Below are positions 6,608 to 14,250 of a stretch of DNA of 28,232 nucleotides, piece after piece (positions within the stretch are counted from its first letter, which is position 1; every line of letters begins with the position of its first letter). Position numbers and translations under genes: made by a program. Under the pieces are notes generated by a model. That model did no database searches and had not been told where the DNA came from. It saw nothing but the letters and a program-made list of their open reading frames with translations. This DNA comes from JBFGCT01 sp041581055 (lineage in GTDB: Bacteria > Actinomycetota > Acidimicrobiia > Acidimicrobiales > Ilumatobacteraceae): positions 1 to 28,232 of the forward strand of contig JBFGCT010000033.1 of the NCBI GenBank assembly GCA_041581055.1, given 5' to 3'.

Positions 6608-8934
6608 GCGACATCCTGAACGACCCCGAACTCGAGACCCGCGTCCGGCGGGCGATGCACGCGCTCGCCGACTCCCACCAGCCGTCGCCGCTGCGGCCTT
6701 CGGCGAACGTCGACCCGCCCCACCCGCCCCACCGGCCCCACCGTCACCGATCGTTGGCGATGGCCGCGGCGTTCGCGCTCGTCGTCGGCGGCGTGGTGGC
6801 CGTCGTCGCCGTTGCCAACCGTGACACGGCGCTGGCGCCGACCGACATCGAGCCGTCGCTCCCGGCACCGGACGGAACGCCGAACGCCGACGGCGACATG
6901 GAGATCGACCCTGGCGGACTCCGATTCGGCGAGCCACTGCCCGACGATGTGGTGGCGTTCATCGACGACCCGTCGCTGCCGGCCCCGCGCGTCGAGGAGC
7001 CGCAGGGCACCACGCTGTCCGACGACGGTCCGATCGCTTTCCCGCTCGACGACCCGCCCGAGAGCGTCAGCGTCGTGGCGATGGACGGCGCCGAGCTCCT
7101 GATGCGGGGCACGATCATCGACCTCGCGCCGGACACGGCCGACTTCGACGGGCCGACCGTCGATGTCGGCGTCGACGGCGCCCGCTATGTCGACGGGGAC
7201 CGAGGGGCGATCGTCATGCCCCTCGAGACCGGGGAGCTGCGGGTCGTCGGGCCGGACGACTTCTTCGCCTTCGGCGGCGGCGGGCCGCACATCGACGCCG
7301 GCGCGCTGCTGGCGATCGCCCGTGCGGTCGGTACGACGCCGATCGACGAAGTCGACTCGTTGCCGGGCTTCTTCGTCTTCCGCGGCTCGATCGGAGGGCG
7401 GGAGCTCGACCCGATCGGCTACGGAGCGGGCATCACCGTGCGCCACGGCGCCGGCGCCGCGATGAGCGCCACGATCACCCGCCTCGCCGAGGCGCCGACG
7501 GCGCTCGACCTGATCGCGATCGCCAACGCGGTCACTCGCGGCTCGATCGCCTCCCCCACCGTCGGCGATGTGACGCTGTTCGACGGCGAGCAGTTCTACA
7601 TCGAGCTCGTGTCGCCGGTCGATCTGCTGATCGTCCACAACGGGGCCGGCGTCGATGACGGCATGGTGGCGGCGATCGATCTTGCCCCGATCGACCGGCT
7701 CGGCGAGGAGTTCGACGGAACCGTCGAAGCGTCACCGCCGGCGCCCGATCCGGCGCCGATCGACACGGCGCGGTCGTCGGCGCAAGACGTGGTCGCGCTG
7801 CTCGAGCCGTCCCCTGTCGAGCCGGTCAGCGCGTCGGAGAACATCACGTCGGGCGGGAACTGGGTTGCTGGAATCGTCGCGTTCGATTCGATCGCCGAGT
7901 TCGACGGCGACCGCTTCGTCGCGCTCTGGACCGTTCTCGACACCGACGAACCGTGGAACCCGGCGAGCTACACGGGTCCGGCTGCGGACATCCCCGGTCT
8001 CCAGGCGCGCTGGACGACCGCCGAGATGACATCGCTCGCCCTTCCCGGCCCGACAGGAACCCGGTTCGTCCGTCCGGGGCCGTCCACCGCTGGCGACGCT
8101 GCGAACCTTGCGGTCCTCGTCGACGACCAGCCGCTGGACGAGGTCGTCTTCGGCGCCGACTTCGTCCGGATCCCGACGGCCGAGCGGCAGATCGTGACGC
8201 AGTACGGACCAGGAGAGTACGAGGTCGTTCCGTACCGCGTTCCGCGCGACCGCCGGTTCGTGAGCGACCAGGTCGCGCTGCTCTTCGCGGCCGACCGCCG
8301 CGAGGTGACGACGCACTCCGCCGAGATCTACAGCGTCGAGCTGAACCCCGACCAGCAGATCGTCGTGCGCGTCGTCGATCCGACGCTGGTCGCCGTCGTC
8401 GTCGCACCGGTCGACGCCGACCCACTGGCGATCGGGACGGCGGTCGTCATCCGCCCGCTCGACGAGTCGCCGGTCGAGATCGACCGGTCGTCGGTGCTCA
8501 CCGACGGCATCGGCGAAGTGGTCGCCCGCAACGAGGCCGACTGGGGACGATGGGAGCTCCGCACCTACTCCGAGGGTGATGCGCAGTGTTGGGGCCTCGC
8601 GACTCGGACTCCGCTGCACGGCGAGACCGCCGCCGAGCCGCCGTTCGACGTCGGCGGTATCGGTGGCGTCGGATCGTGCTGGGGGCCAGATGAACCGGCA
8701 CTCGATCCGATCGTGCTCTGCTCGGCAGGCGGCAACTCGGAGGCTCCGGTCGTCCATGTGGTCGGCGTCGTCGAGGCGGGCCACACGGTCGACGCCCGCC
8801 TTGGCGGCCAACCGTGGCCGCTCGCCCTCGACGAGGTCGATGGATGGGTGGCGTTCTACGCGGACACCGCCGCTGAGCCCGACACCACGTTCGGGTTGAC
8901 AGTCGAGATCGACGGGGTGCGAGCCGACTGCTGA
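6604..8934 (+). CDS. Large membrane-anchored extracytoplasmic protein, candidate sigma regulator
   Basis: This 776-aa protein starts at the ATG overlapping the sigma-factor stop. Residues 1-50 are cytoplasmic and end in a His/Pro-rich stretch (H40, H43, H46, H48). One membrane helix follows at about 51-71 (LAMAAAFALVVGGVVAVVAVA). The remaining 700 residues are acidic, beta-rich and probably outside the cell. Four cysteines cluster in the last 150 residues (AQCWG, GSCWG, VLCSAGG, RADC) and could form disulfides. I recognise no domain: there is no zinc-binding anti-sigma motif and no enzyme signature. The topology and overlap resemble sigma/anti-sigma pairs, but the outer domain is far larger than usual. 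The regulator role is inference. Confidence 0.72.
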   Translation: MSDILNDPELETRVRRAMHALADSHQPSPLRPSANVDPPHPPHRPHRHRSLAMAAAFALVVGGVVAVVAVANRDTALAPTDIEPSLPAPDGTPNADGDMEIDPGGLRFGEPLPDDVVAFIDDPSLPAPRVEEPQGTTLSDDGPIAFPLDDPPESVSVVAMDGAELLMRGTIIDLAPDTADFDGPTVDVGVDGARYVDGDRGAIVMPLETGELRVVGPDDFFAFGGGGPHIDAGALLAIARAVGTTPIDEVDSLPGFFVFRGSIGGRELDPIGYGAGITVRHGAGAAMSATITRLAEAPTALDLIAIANAVTRGSIASPTVGDVTLFDGEQFYIELVSPVDLLIVHNGAGVDDGMVAAIDLAPIDRLGEEFDGTVEASPPAPDPAPIDTARSSAQDVVALLEPSPVEPVSASENITSGGNWVAGIVAFDSIAEFDGDRFVALWTVLDTDEPWNPASYTGPAADIPGLQARWTTAEMTSLALPGPTGTRFVRPGPSTAGDAANLAVLVDDQPLDEVVFGADFVRIPTAERQIVTQYGPGEYEVVPYRVPRDRRFVSDQVALLFAADRREVTTHSAEIYSVELNPDQQIVVRVVDPTLVAVVVAPVDADPLAIGTAVVIRPLDESPVEIDRSSVLTDGIGEVVARNEADWGRWELRTYSEGDAQCWGLATRTPLHGETAAEPPFDVGGIGGVGSCWGPDEPALDPIVLCSAGGNSEAPVVHVVGVVEAGHTVDARLGGQPWPLALDEVDGWVAFYADTAAEPDTTFGLTVEIDGVRADC

Positions 8935-8967
8935 CCACCACTCCGCGGACCTGTGACAGCCTCCATC

Positions 8968-8973
8968 TACGAT
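8968..8973 (+). promoter_or_regulatory. Probable -10 box of nuclease gene
   Basis: TACGAT ends 7 nt before GTG 8981. The alternative ATG at 8972 falls inside the box, which favours the GTG as the start. Confidence 0.5.
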
Positions 8974-8980
8974 GGCCGGC

Positions 8981-9850
8981 GTGGAGTCAACCAACGTCGC
9001 CGAGCCCGTGTTCACCGTGCCGACGTCGCTGTCGCCGTCGCGGGTGTCGTCGTTCACGAGCTGCCCGATGCAGTTCCGGTTCTCGAGCATCGAGAAGCTG
9101 CCCGAGCCGCCGGGCGTGGCGACCACGCGGGGCTCGGTCGTCCACCGGGCGCTCGAGCTGCTGTTCGAACAGCCGGCCCCGGGTCGCACGCCGGCGGCAC
9201 TGGCGACGTCGCTCGAGCGCGCCCTGGCCGAGTACTCGACCGACCCGGACTACGTCGGGTTGCGGCTCGACGCCGATGCCGCCGACACGTTCCGTGCCGA
9301 GTGCGGCGCGCTGATCGAGCGCTACTTCGACATGGAGGACCCGACGCGCGTCCGCGAGATCGGGCTCGAACTGAAGATGGAGGCCGAGGTCGGGTCGCTG
9401 ACGCTGCGCGGGATCATCGACCGGTTGGAGCTCGACGAGTCCGGCGAGCTGGTCGTCACGGACTACAAGACCGGGCGCCCGCCGTCGGGCAACTACGAGC
9501 AGAAGAGCCTCGCCGGCGTGCACTTCTACTCGTTCCTCTGCGAGCGCGTCCTCGGGCGGCGGCCGGCCAAGATCCGCCTGATGTACCTGAGCACCGGCGA
9601 GACGATCGAGACCGCGCCGTCGGCGCAGTCGGTCAGGTTCATCACGACGCGCACCGAGGCGGTCTGGAAGGCCGTCGAGCGGGCGTGCGTCACCGGCGAC
9701 TTCCGGCCCCGCCAGAGCCGGCTGTGCGACTGGTGCGCGTTCCAGCAGTGGTGCCCGGCGTTCGGCGGCGACCCCGACACCGCACGGGACGGCGCGATCG
9801 CGGCGTACGAGGCGCTGGTCGCCCCGCCGGCGGCCGCCGGCGTCGCGTGA
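8981..9850 (+). CDS. PD-(D/E)XK nuclease of the RecB family with Fe-S cysteines
   Basis: This protein is 289 aa from GTG 8981; an ATG at 8972 would add three residues but lies in the -10 box. The nuclease core has GIIDRLE (D147) and DYKTG (D161, K163). One upstream cysteine (C28 in FTSCPMQF) plus C249, C252 and C258 (CDWCAFQQWC, spacing CX2CX5C) match the four-cysteine iron-sulfur staple of AddB, Cas4 and Exo5-type nucleases. It is a stand-alone domain with no helicase, unlike AddB, and no CRISPR genes are nearby. A role in DNA repair is likely but unproven. It overlaps the PAP2 gene by GTGA. Confidence 0.88.
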   Translation: MESTNVAEPVFTVPTSLSPSRVSSFTSCPMQFRFSSIEKLPEPPGVATTRGSVVHRALELLFEQPAPGRTPAALATSLERALAEYSTDPDYVGLRLDADAADTFRAECGALIERYFDMEDPTRVREIGLELKMEAEVGSLTLRGIIDRLELDESGELVVTDYKTGRPPSGNYEQKSLAGVHFYSFLCERVLGRRPAKIRLMYLSTGETIETAPSAQSVRFITTRTEAVWKAVERACVTGDFRPRQSRLCDWCAFQQWCPAFGGDPDTARDGAIAAYEALVAPPAAAGVA

Positions 9851-10425
9851 GCGGCGGGCAACCGGGCGACGCCGTCCCCGGGCAGGGCCAACTCGGCCCG
9901 CTGGTCGACCGCTTCGACGAACACGTCGACCGCTGGATCGAGCGGTTCCGGGGCGATCCGACCCTCGACACGGTGTTCAGGGCGGCCAGCACGGTCGGCG
10001 ACTTCAGCCTCGTCTGGCACGTGATCAGCGTGGCCCGCGGCGCGGCGAAGGGTCGGGCCGACCAGGTGGTGCTGCTGGCGGCGCTGCTGGGAGCGGAGAG
10101 CCTGCTGGTCAACCAGGGGGTCAAGCGGCTGTTCGACCGCGCCCGCCCGACGATGGCCGGCGACCCCCGCCTTCCGGTCCGCGCGCCGGCGACGTCGGCG
10201 TTTCCGTCCGGCCACGCCAGCTCGGCGGCGTTCGCCGCGACCGTGTTGTCCGGATGGGACCGGGGCGCCGCGGGCGCCGCCTGGTGGGCGGTGGCCGCGG
10301 TCGTCGGCACGAGCCGGGCGTACGTCCGCATCCACCACGCCTCCGACGTCGTCGCCGGCGCGCTCGTCGGCGCGGCGCTCGGGCTGGCCGGGCGGCGCGT
10401 CGCCCGCCGGGTGCTCGGTCCCTGA
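9847..10425 (+). CDS. PAP2-family phosphatase
   Basis: This 192-aa integral membrane protein carries all three phosphatase motifs: KRLFDRARP (K93, R100, P101), PSGH (120-123) and SRAYVRIHHASD (R157, H163, D167). It probably removes phosphate from a lipid phosphate or polyprenyl pyrophosphate on the outer face of the membrane. Hydrophobic segments lie around 72-90, 123-153 and 165-183. The GTG start overlaps the nuclease stop (GTGA, 9847-9850), so the two are co-translated although no functional link is obvious. The WS/DGAT gene downstream has its own -10 box but could share lipid metabolism. Confidence 0.87.
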   Translation: MSGGQPGDAVPGQGQLGPLVDRFDEHVDRWIERFRGDPTLDTVFRAASTVGDFSLVWHVISVARGAAKGRADQVVLLAALLGAESLLVNQGVKRLFDRARPTMAGDPRLPVRAPATSAFPSGHASSAAFAATVLSGWDRGAAGAAWWAVAAVVGTSRAYVRIHHASDVVAGALVGAALGLAGRRVARRVLGP

Positions 10426-10453
10426 CGGCCGCCGGTGATCGGGCCATCGGGCA

Positions 10454-10459
10454 TACGCT
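10454..10459 (+). promoter_or_regulatory. Possible -10 box of WS/DGAT gene
   Basis: TACGCT ends 10 nt before ATG 10470, slightly farther than in the other examples. Confidence 0.3.
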
Positions 10460-10469
10460 CGGTGTCCTG

Positions 10470-11864
10470 ATGTCTCACGTCGTCTACGACCGCACGATGA
10501 GCGACACCGAGGCGCTGATGTGGCGCCTCGAACGCGACCCGCAGATGACGGCGACGTTCGCCAACGTGTCGATCCTCGACCGACCGCCCGACTTCGACCG
10601 GCTGCGGCGGCGCATGGAGCTGACGGCGGGGACGATCCCGCGGCTCCGGCAGGTCGCACGCGACTCGGGCGGCAACCGGGCGCCGGTCTGGGTCGACGAC
10701 CCCGAGTTCGACATCGACTCGCATCTGCGGCGCATCGCGCTCCCGGCGCCGGGCACCGAACGCCAACTCCTCGACCTCGCGACCCTGATCACCGTCGACC
10801 CCTTCGACCGCACGCGCCCGCTCTGGCAGTTCACCGTCGTCGAGGGCCTGCCGGGCAACCGCGCCGCGCTGATCGAGAAGCTGCACCACACGATCAGCGA
10901 CGGCGAGGCCGGCGTCCTGCTGGCGATGTGCTTCCTCGACGCCGAGCGCGACGCGCCGCCCCCGGCGACCGACGACGCGTCGATCTCGGGCGGCGAGCTG
11001 GGCGGTGAGGAGGAGGGCGAGGAGGAGGCGTCCGCTGCCGCCGCCGTCCGCGGGATGCTCGACGGGGCGCTTCGTCTGCCGCTCGGCGTCGTCCGGCAGG
11101 TCAGGGAGCTGCTCGGCGAGCCGGAGCGGATCACCGAGGCCAGCAACGCCGCCGCCGACACGTTGCAGAGCATCATGTCGCAGCTCGGCGACAGCGCGCC
11201 GGCCCGCTCACCGCTGTGGACACGGCGCTCGACTCGACGGCGCCTCGACGTCGTCACCGCTCCACTCGGCCAGACCCGGGCCGTCGCCAAGAAGCTCGGC
11301 GGAACGCTGAACACGGCGTTCCTCACCATCGCCGCCGAAGCCGCCGGCCGCTACCACGCGCGGCTCGGCGCACCGGTCGACTCGCTGCGGGCGTCGATGG
11401 CGGTCAGCACCCGCGCCGACGGCTCGGGGGCGAACGCGTTCTCGCTCACCCGGCTGAAGGTGGCGACCGGCGAGATGGCGCTCCCCGACCGATTCCGGGC
11501 GATCGACGACGCGGCGCGGTTGGCTCGCGAGGACGGGGCGGACACGCGGTTGGAGCAGATCGCCGCGCTGGCGACGGCGCTGCCGGCCTCGGTCATCACC
11601 CGCGTCGCCCGCCGGCACGCGCACTCCGTCGACTTCGCGACGTCGAACGTGCGGGGCAGCGCGGTGCCGTTGTTCGTCGCCGGGGCCCGGCTGCTCCACA
11701 ACTACCCGGTCGGTCCGCTGGCCGGCGTGGCCTTCAACCTCACGCTGCTCAGCTACGAGGACCGGCTCGACATGGGGATCAACTCCGACGCCGCCGCGGT
11801 CGAACAGCCGGACGTGTTGCGGAGCGAGATCGACCAGGCGATCGCGCGGTTCGGCGCGCTCTGA
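10470..11864 (+). CDS. Wax ester synthase / diacylglycerol acyltransferase (WS/DGAT)
   Basis: This 464-aa protein has the bacterial WS/DGAT active-site motif HHTISDG (H139, H140, D144, G145). The opening MSDTEALMWRLERDPQMT is typical of the family, as are the C-terminal blocks DFATSNVRGSAVPLFVAGA and LTLLSYEDRLDMGINSD. It would transfer acyl groups from acyl-CoA to diacylglycerol or a fatty alcohol and store triacylglycerol or wax at the membrane. A Glu/Gly-rich linker at about 172-187 (GGELGGEEEGEEE) joins the two halves of the fold. The length is normal. An upstream PAP2 phosphatase could supply diacylglycerol, an attractive but unproven link. Confidence 0.9.
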   Translation: MSHVVYDRTMSDTEALMWRLERDPQMTATFANVSILDRPPDFDRLRRRMELTAGTIPRLRQVARDSGGNRAPVWVDDPEFDIDSHLRRIALPAPGTERQLLDLATLITVDPFDRTRPLWQFTVVEGLPGNRAALIEKLHHTISDGEAGVLLAMCFLDAERDAPPPATDDASISGGELGGEEEGEEEASAAAAVRGMLDGALRLPLGVVRQVRELLGEPERITEASNAAADTLQSIMSQLGDSAPARSPLWTRRSTRRRLDVVTAPLGQTRAVAKKLGGTLNTAFLTIAAEAAGRYHARLGAPVDSLRASMAVSTRADGSGANAFSLTRLKVATGEMALPDRFRAIDDAARLAREDGADTRLEQIAALATALPASVITRVARRHAHSVDFATSNVRGSAVPLFVAGARLLHNYPVGPLAGVAFNLTLLSYEDRLDMGINSDAAAVEQPDVLRSEIDQAIARFGAL

Positions 11865-11878
11865 GCCGCCGCGCTCAG
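11861..11878. terminator. Small hairpin over two convergent stop codons
   Basis: CTGAGC (11861-11866) pairs with GCTCAG (11873-11878) around a 6-nt loop. Each arm contains the TGA stop of one convergent gene. It is weak (6 bp) and has no T tract. Confidence 0.35.
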
Positions 11879-12087
11879 CCGAGGTCGGAGACGACCGGCT
11901 CGACCGGCTTGACGACCGGCGAGTCGGCTTCGGTGGTCAGCAGGGTGCGGACGTCGAGCAGCAGGTCGGCGACCTCGCCGGACGAGACGAGGTCTCGACG
12001 CATCATCTTCGCGAGGGCGCCATCGATGACGTCGAGCGCTTCGTTGATCACGGCCTCGTTGTTGGTGTCGCTGCGCTGATCAGTCAT
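11875..12087 (-). CDS. Small hypothetical protein, 70 aa
   Basis: I do not recognise the family. The protein is soluble and probably mostly helical, with an acidic central part (NEAVINEALDVIDGALAKMMRRDLVSSGEVADLLLDVRTLL) and a disordered valine/proline tail. There is no signal peptide or membrane segment. ATG at 12087 is preceded on its own strand by TACCGT with an 8-nt gap, which supports both the start and the gene being real. It is convergent with WS/DGAT (10 bp between stops) and divergent from the 12231 gene. Confidence 0.6.
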   Translation of the reverse strand: MTDQRSDTNNEAVINEALDVIDGALAKMMRRDLVSSGEVADLLLDVRTLLTTEADSPVVKPVEPVVSDLG

Positions 12088-12095
12088 TGACCACC

Positions 12096-12101
12096 ACGGT
12101 A
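12096..12101 (-). promoter_or_regulatory. Probable -10 box of 70-aa gene
   Basis: TACCGT on the minus strand ends 8 nt before the ATG at 12087, the leaderless layout. Confidence 0.4.
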
Positions 12102-12217
12102 CCCGTCCCCCGGGCCGGATGCGCGCACGGTCGGGCGTCTTGACGAACCTGTCACACGCCGCCCGCCGGACGCCGACGCGGATGCCCTGGTCGCGGCCCG
12201 ATCCGCAGCTCGACGCC

Positions 12218-12223
12218 TACGAT
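12218..12223 (+). promoter_or_regulatory. Probable -10 box of the 12231 small ORF
   Basis: TACGAT ends 7 nt before ATG 12231, the same hexamer and gap as the nuclease gene. It fixes 12231, not 12302, as the likely 5' end of the transcript. Confidence 0.45.
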
Positions 12224-12230
12224 GCCGGAC

Positions 12231-12302
12231 ATGGAGCGGCAACGCGGCGAGCGGCGAACCTCGCCCTCGGAACGGCACGCACCTCGGCGGTCGGGGGGCT
12301 GA
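12231..12302 (+). CDS. 23-aa Arg-rich small ORF, leader peptide or split N-terminus
   Basis: ATG 12231 opens a 23-codon ORF with seven arginines, ending at TGA 12300-12302. Its stop overlaps the downstream ATG as TGATG. The last codons are TCG GGG GGC TGA and contain a G6 run (12293-12298). Slipping back one base there, or adding one G, fuses it in frame to the next ORF through SGGLMHRS. It may be a leader peptide, the N-terminus of a frameshifted gene, or the result of a sequencing error. Confidence 0.45.
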   Translation: MERQRGERRTSPSERHAPRRSGG

Positions 12303-12607
12303 TGCACCGCTCCCCGTCCGCGCTCGCCAGGCTCGGCCTGCGCCCCGGCGAGCCGATCCGCTTCCGGCGCGGCGAGCGGGGTCGGTGGATCGTCGGGAAG
12401 GTGTCCGGCATCGCCACCGACGGAAGCATCACGCTGCGCGATCCCGACGGGTCGGCCCGCTCGCTGCGGCCCGAGCGGGTCGAGATCCGCCGCCCGGGCT
12501 CGCGCGGCCGACTGCGGTGGTGCGTGGTCAGCGAGGTCGCCGTCACCTGGGAGCAGCTCGAGTTGTTCCCCGCCGACGGCGGCCGACCGAACTCGTTCGA
12601 CGATTGA
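12302..12607 (+). CDS. Small basic hypothetical protein
   Basis: The protein is 101 aa from ATG 12302. The N-terminal part (SPSALARLGLRPGEPIRFRR) leads into a small beta-barrel-like section (GRWIVGKVSGIATDGSITLRD, ARSLRPERVEIRR) and a conserved-looking end (WCVVSEVAVTWEQLELF). This resembles unnamed small actinobacterial proteins with an SH3-like or KOW-like feel; I cannot name the family. Reading further upstream in this frame to 12119 crosses the -10 box at 12218 and is unlikely to be translated. Start by TGATG coupling to the 12231 ORF, or production by -1 frameshifting from it, both fit. Confidence 0.6.
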   Translation: MHRSPSALARLGLRPGEPIRFRRGERGRWIVGKVSGIATDGSITLRDPDGSARSLRPERVEIRRPGSRGRLRWCVVSEVAVTWEQLELFPADGGRPNSFDD

Positions 12608-12686
12608 GCCAGCCCGCGACGAGACGCCGGGCCCGAAGACGGCCGAGCGCCGCACCGGCGGCCGCACGGGCGCCGCTTGCCCCGGA

Positions 12687-13388
12687 TCACGGCATGATCC
12701 GGTCGAGGCGCAGGCCGCGGTCGGTCCTGGTCGCCGCCATCGCGAAGTCGAACGTGTCGACCCGCGACGCAAGCTCGATGTCGTGCGGGTCGCAATCCTC
12801 GGGACCGAGCAGCAGCGTCGACCTCGCCTCGTCGGTCGCCAGCAGCTCGGCCGCCACCAGCACGTTGTCGACGGCCTCGCCCAGCCGGACGCGCTCGATC
12901 ACGTCGGCGGTCAGCACGTCGTCGTCCGCAGACAGCTCCGGCCGGTCCTCGAAACGTCCGGTGATCACGTAGGTCGGGTCGCCGAGGTCAGCGGCGAGCA
13001 CGGCCGCGGCAGTCGCCGACGCGGTCACCAGGCTGGCCGCCCACAGCCGGGTCGCGTGGGTCGCGGCGACCACGCCGCGAGTGCCGGCGGACGTGCGCTG
13101 CACGAGCGTCCGCCCGTCGAGGTCGGCCCGTCCGACCATCGCCGGCGAGTTGGGGAAGTCGAAGCCGGCGGGACGCCGGCCGCGGTGCTCCCCCATCGCC
13201 AGCGTCCCCGGATTGGCCGCCTTGAACGCCAGCGCGCCCTCGACGTCGTCGACGAGGTAGATCGCCGCGGCGCCGGCCCCGAACGCGTGGGCCGCGGTGG
13301 TGAAGGCGCGGATCACGTCGATCACGACGACGGCGCCGTCGACGCCATCGAGCTCCCAGCAGGCGACGTGCCGACCGGCCGCGCTCAC
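12687..13388 (-). CDS. ComB-family phosphatase (2-phosphosulfolactate phosphatase-like)
   Basis: This 233-aa protein has the ComB signatures VVVIDVIRAFTTAAHAFGAGA near the N-terminus, MGEHRGRRPAGFDFPNSP in the middle, and TSAGTRGVVAA. The archaeal enzyme removes phosphate from 2-phosphosulfolactate in coenzyme M synthesis with Mg2+. Most bacterial relatives are in organisms without known coenzyme M, so the substrate here is open. The GTG start (13386-13388) overlaps the upstream SDR stop as GTGA, so it is the second gene of a two-gene operon. It is convergent with the 12302 gene. Confidence 0.82.
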   Translation of the reverse strand: MSAAGRHVACWELDGVDGAVVVIDVIRAFTTAAHAFGAGAAAIYLVDDVEGALAFKAANPGTLAMGEHRGRRPAGFDFPNSPAMVGRADLDGRTLVQRTSAGTRGVVAATHATRLWAASLVTASATAAAVLAADLGDPTYVITGRFEDRPELSADDDVLTADVIERVRLGEAVDNVLVAAELLATDEARSTLLLGPEDCDPHDIELASRVDTFDFAMAATRTDRGLRLDRIMP

Positions 13389-14131
13389 CGGCCCCCAGAG
13401 CAGTTGACCAGCGTCGCCGTGATGTACGACGCGTCGTCGGACGCCAGCCACAGGATCGTCCTCGCCACCTCCTCCGGGTCGCCGCCGCGGCGCATCGGCA
13501 CCGACGGGGCGACACGGGCGACCCGGTCCGGCTCGCCGCCGCTGGCGTGGATCTCCGTGCGGATCACGCCCGGGCGCACCGCGTTGACCCGGACCCCCTC
13601 GGCGGCGACCTCCTGGCCGAGCCCGATCGTCAGCGTGTCGAGCGCGGCCTTCGTGGCCGCGTAGTCGACGTACTCGTTCGGGCTGCCGAGGTACGAGGCG
13701 GCGGACGACACGTTCACGATCGCCCCGCCCGCGCCGCCGTGCCGGGTCGACATCCTCCGCACGGCCTCGCGGGCGCAGATGAACGCGCCCACGACGTTGA
13801 CGTCGATCACCGCCCGCCAGCGATCGACGTCCATCTCGTCGAACCGCCGCTGCGGGTGCAGGATGCCGGCGTTGTTGACGAGCACGTCGACCGGCCCGAG
13901 CTCGGCGGCCGCCCGTTCGAACATCGCCACGACCTCGGCCTCGACGGCGACGTTCGCCCGCACCCCGACCGCGGCCGCGCCGGCCGCGCGGCACGCGTCG
14001 ACCACCGCCGACGCCGCGCGCTCGTCGTTGGCGTAGTTGACGGCGACGGCGTAGCCGGCCTCGGCGGCCAACCGAGCGGTCGCCGCCCCGATACCGCGGC
14101 TCCCACCCGTGACGAGCATCACCTTCGACAT
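13385..14131 (-). CDS. Short-chain dehydrogenase/reductase (glucose/3-oxoacyl reductase type)
   Basis: This 248-aa classical SDR has TGGSRGIG (8-15), NNAGIL (86-91), N111, S142/S143 and the catalytic Y157-X3-K161 in DYAATKAAL. It ends in the usual ASYITATLVNCSGGR. The size and motifs fit NAD(P)H-dependent 3-oxoacyl-ACP reductase or sugar dehydrogenase relatives; the substrate is unknown. ATG 14131 is preferred over ATG 14140 because CACAAT on this strand sits 7 nt before it, and the earlier ATG overlaps that box. The stop overlaps the ComB-like start, which suggests a shared pathway. Confidence 0.85.
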   Translation of the reverse strand: MSKVMLVTGGSRGIGAATARLAAEAGYAVAVNYANDERAASAVVDACRAAGAAAVGVRANVAVEAEVVAMFERAAAELGPVDVLVNNAGILHPQRRFDEMDVDRWRAVIDVNVVGAFICAREAVRRMSTRHGGAGGAIVNVSSAASYLGSPNEYVDYAATKAALDTLTIGLGQEVAAEGVRVNAVRPGVIRTEIHASGGEPDRVARVAPSVPMRRGGDPEEVARTILWLASDDASYITATLVNCSGGR

Positions 14132-14138
14132 GGCCGCC

Positions 14139-14144
14139 ATTGTG
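14139..14144 (-). promoter_or_regulatory. Possible -10 box of SDR/ComB operon
   Basis: CACAAT on the minus strand ends 7 nt before the ATG at 14131. The first base departs from TANNNT. Confidence 0.3.
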
Positions 14145-14237
14145 GTGCAACGACGCGGCTTCGCGCTCGACGCTTGCGCGGCGAACCCGACGCGCTCGAC
14201 GGCGCCGGCGGCTGGACGCGGGCGGTTCACGAGCCGC

Positions 14238-14243
14238 TACGTT
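14238..14243 (+). promoter_or_regulatory. Probable -10 box of S9 peptidase gene
   Basis: TACGTT ends 7 nt before ATG 14251; the 119-bp gap 14132-14250 therefore holds two divergent promoters. Confidence 0.45.
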
Positions 14244-14250
14244 CCATCCG

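Noticed and set aside
8972..8980. ATG 8972 as start of the nuclease gene
   Set aside because: It lies inside the TACGAT box, so a transcript from that promoter would not contain it. GTG 8981 has the right spacing.
12119..12301. Upstream extension of the 12302 protein to ATG 12119
   Set aside because: It would translate across the likely promoter at 12218, and the extra residues show no pattern. The 12231 ORF in another frame is better supported.
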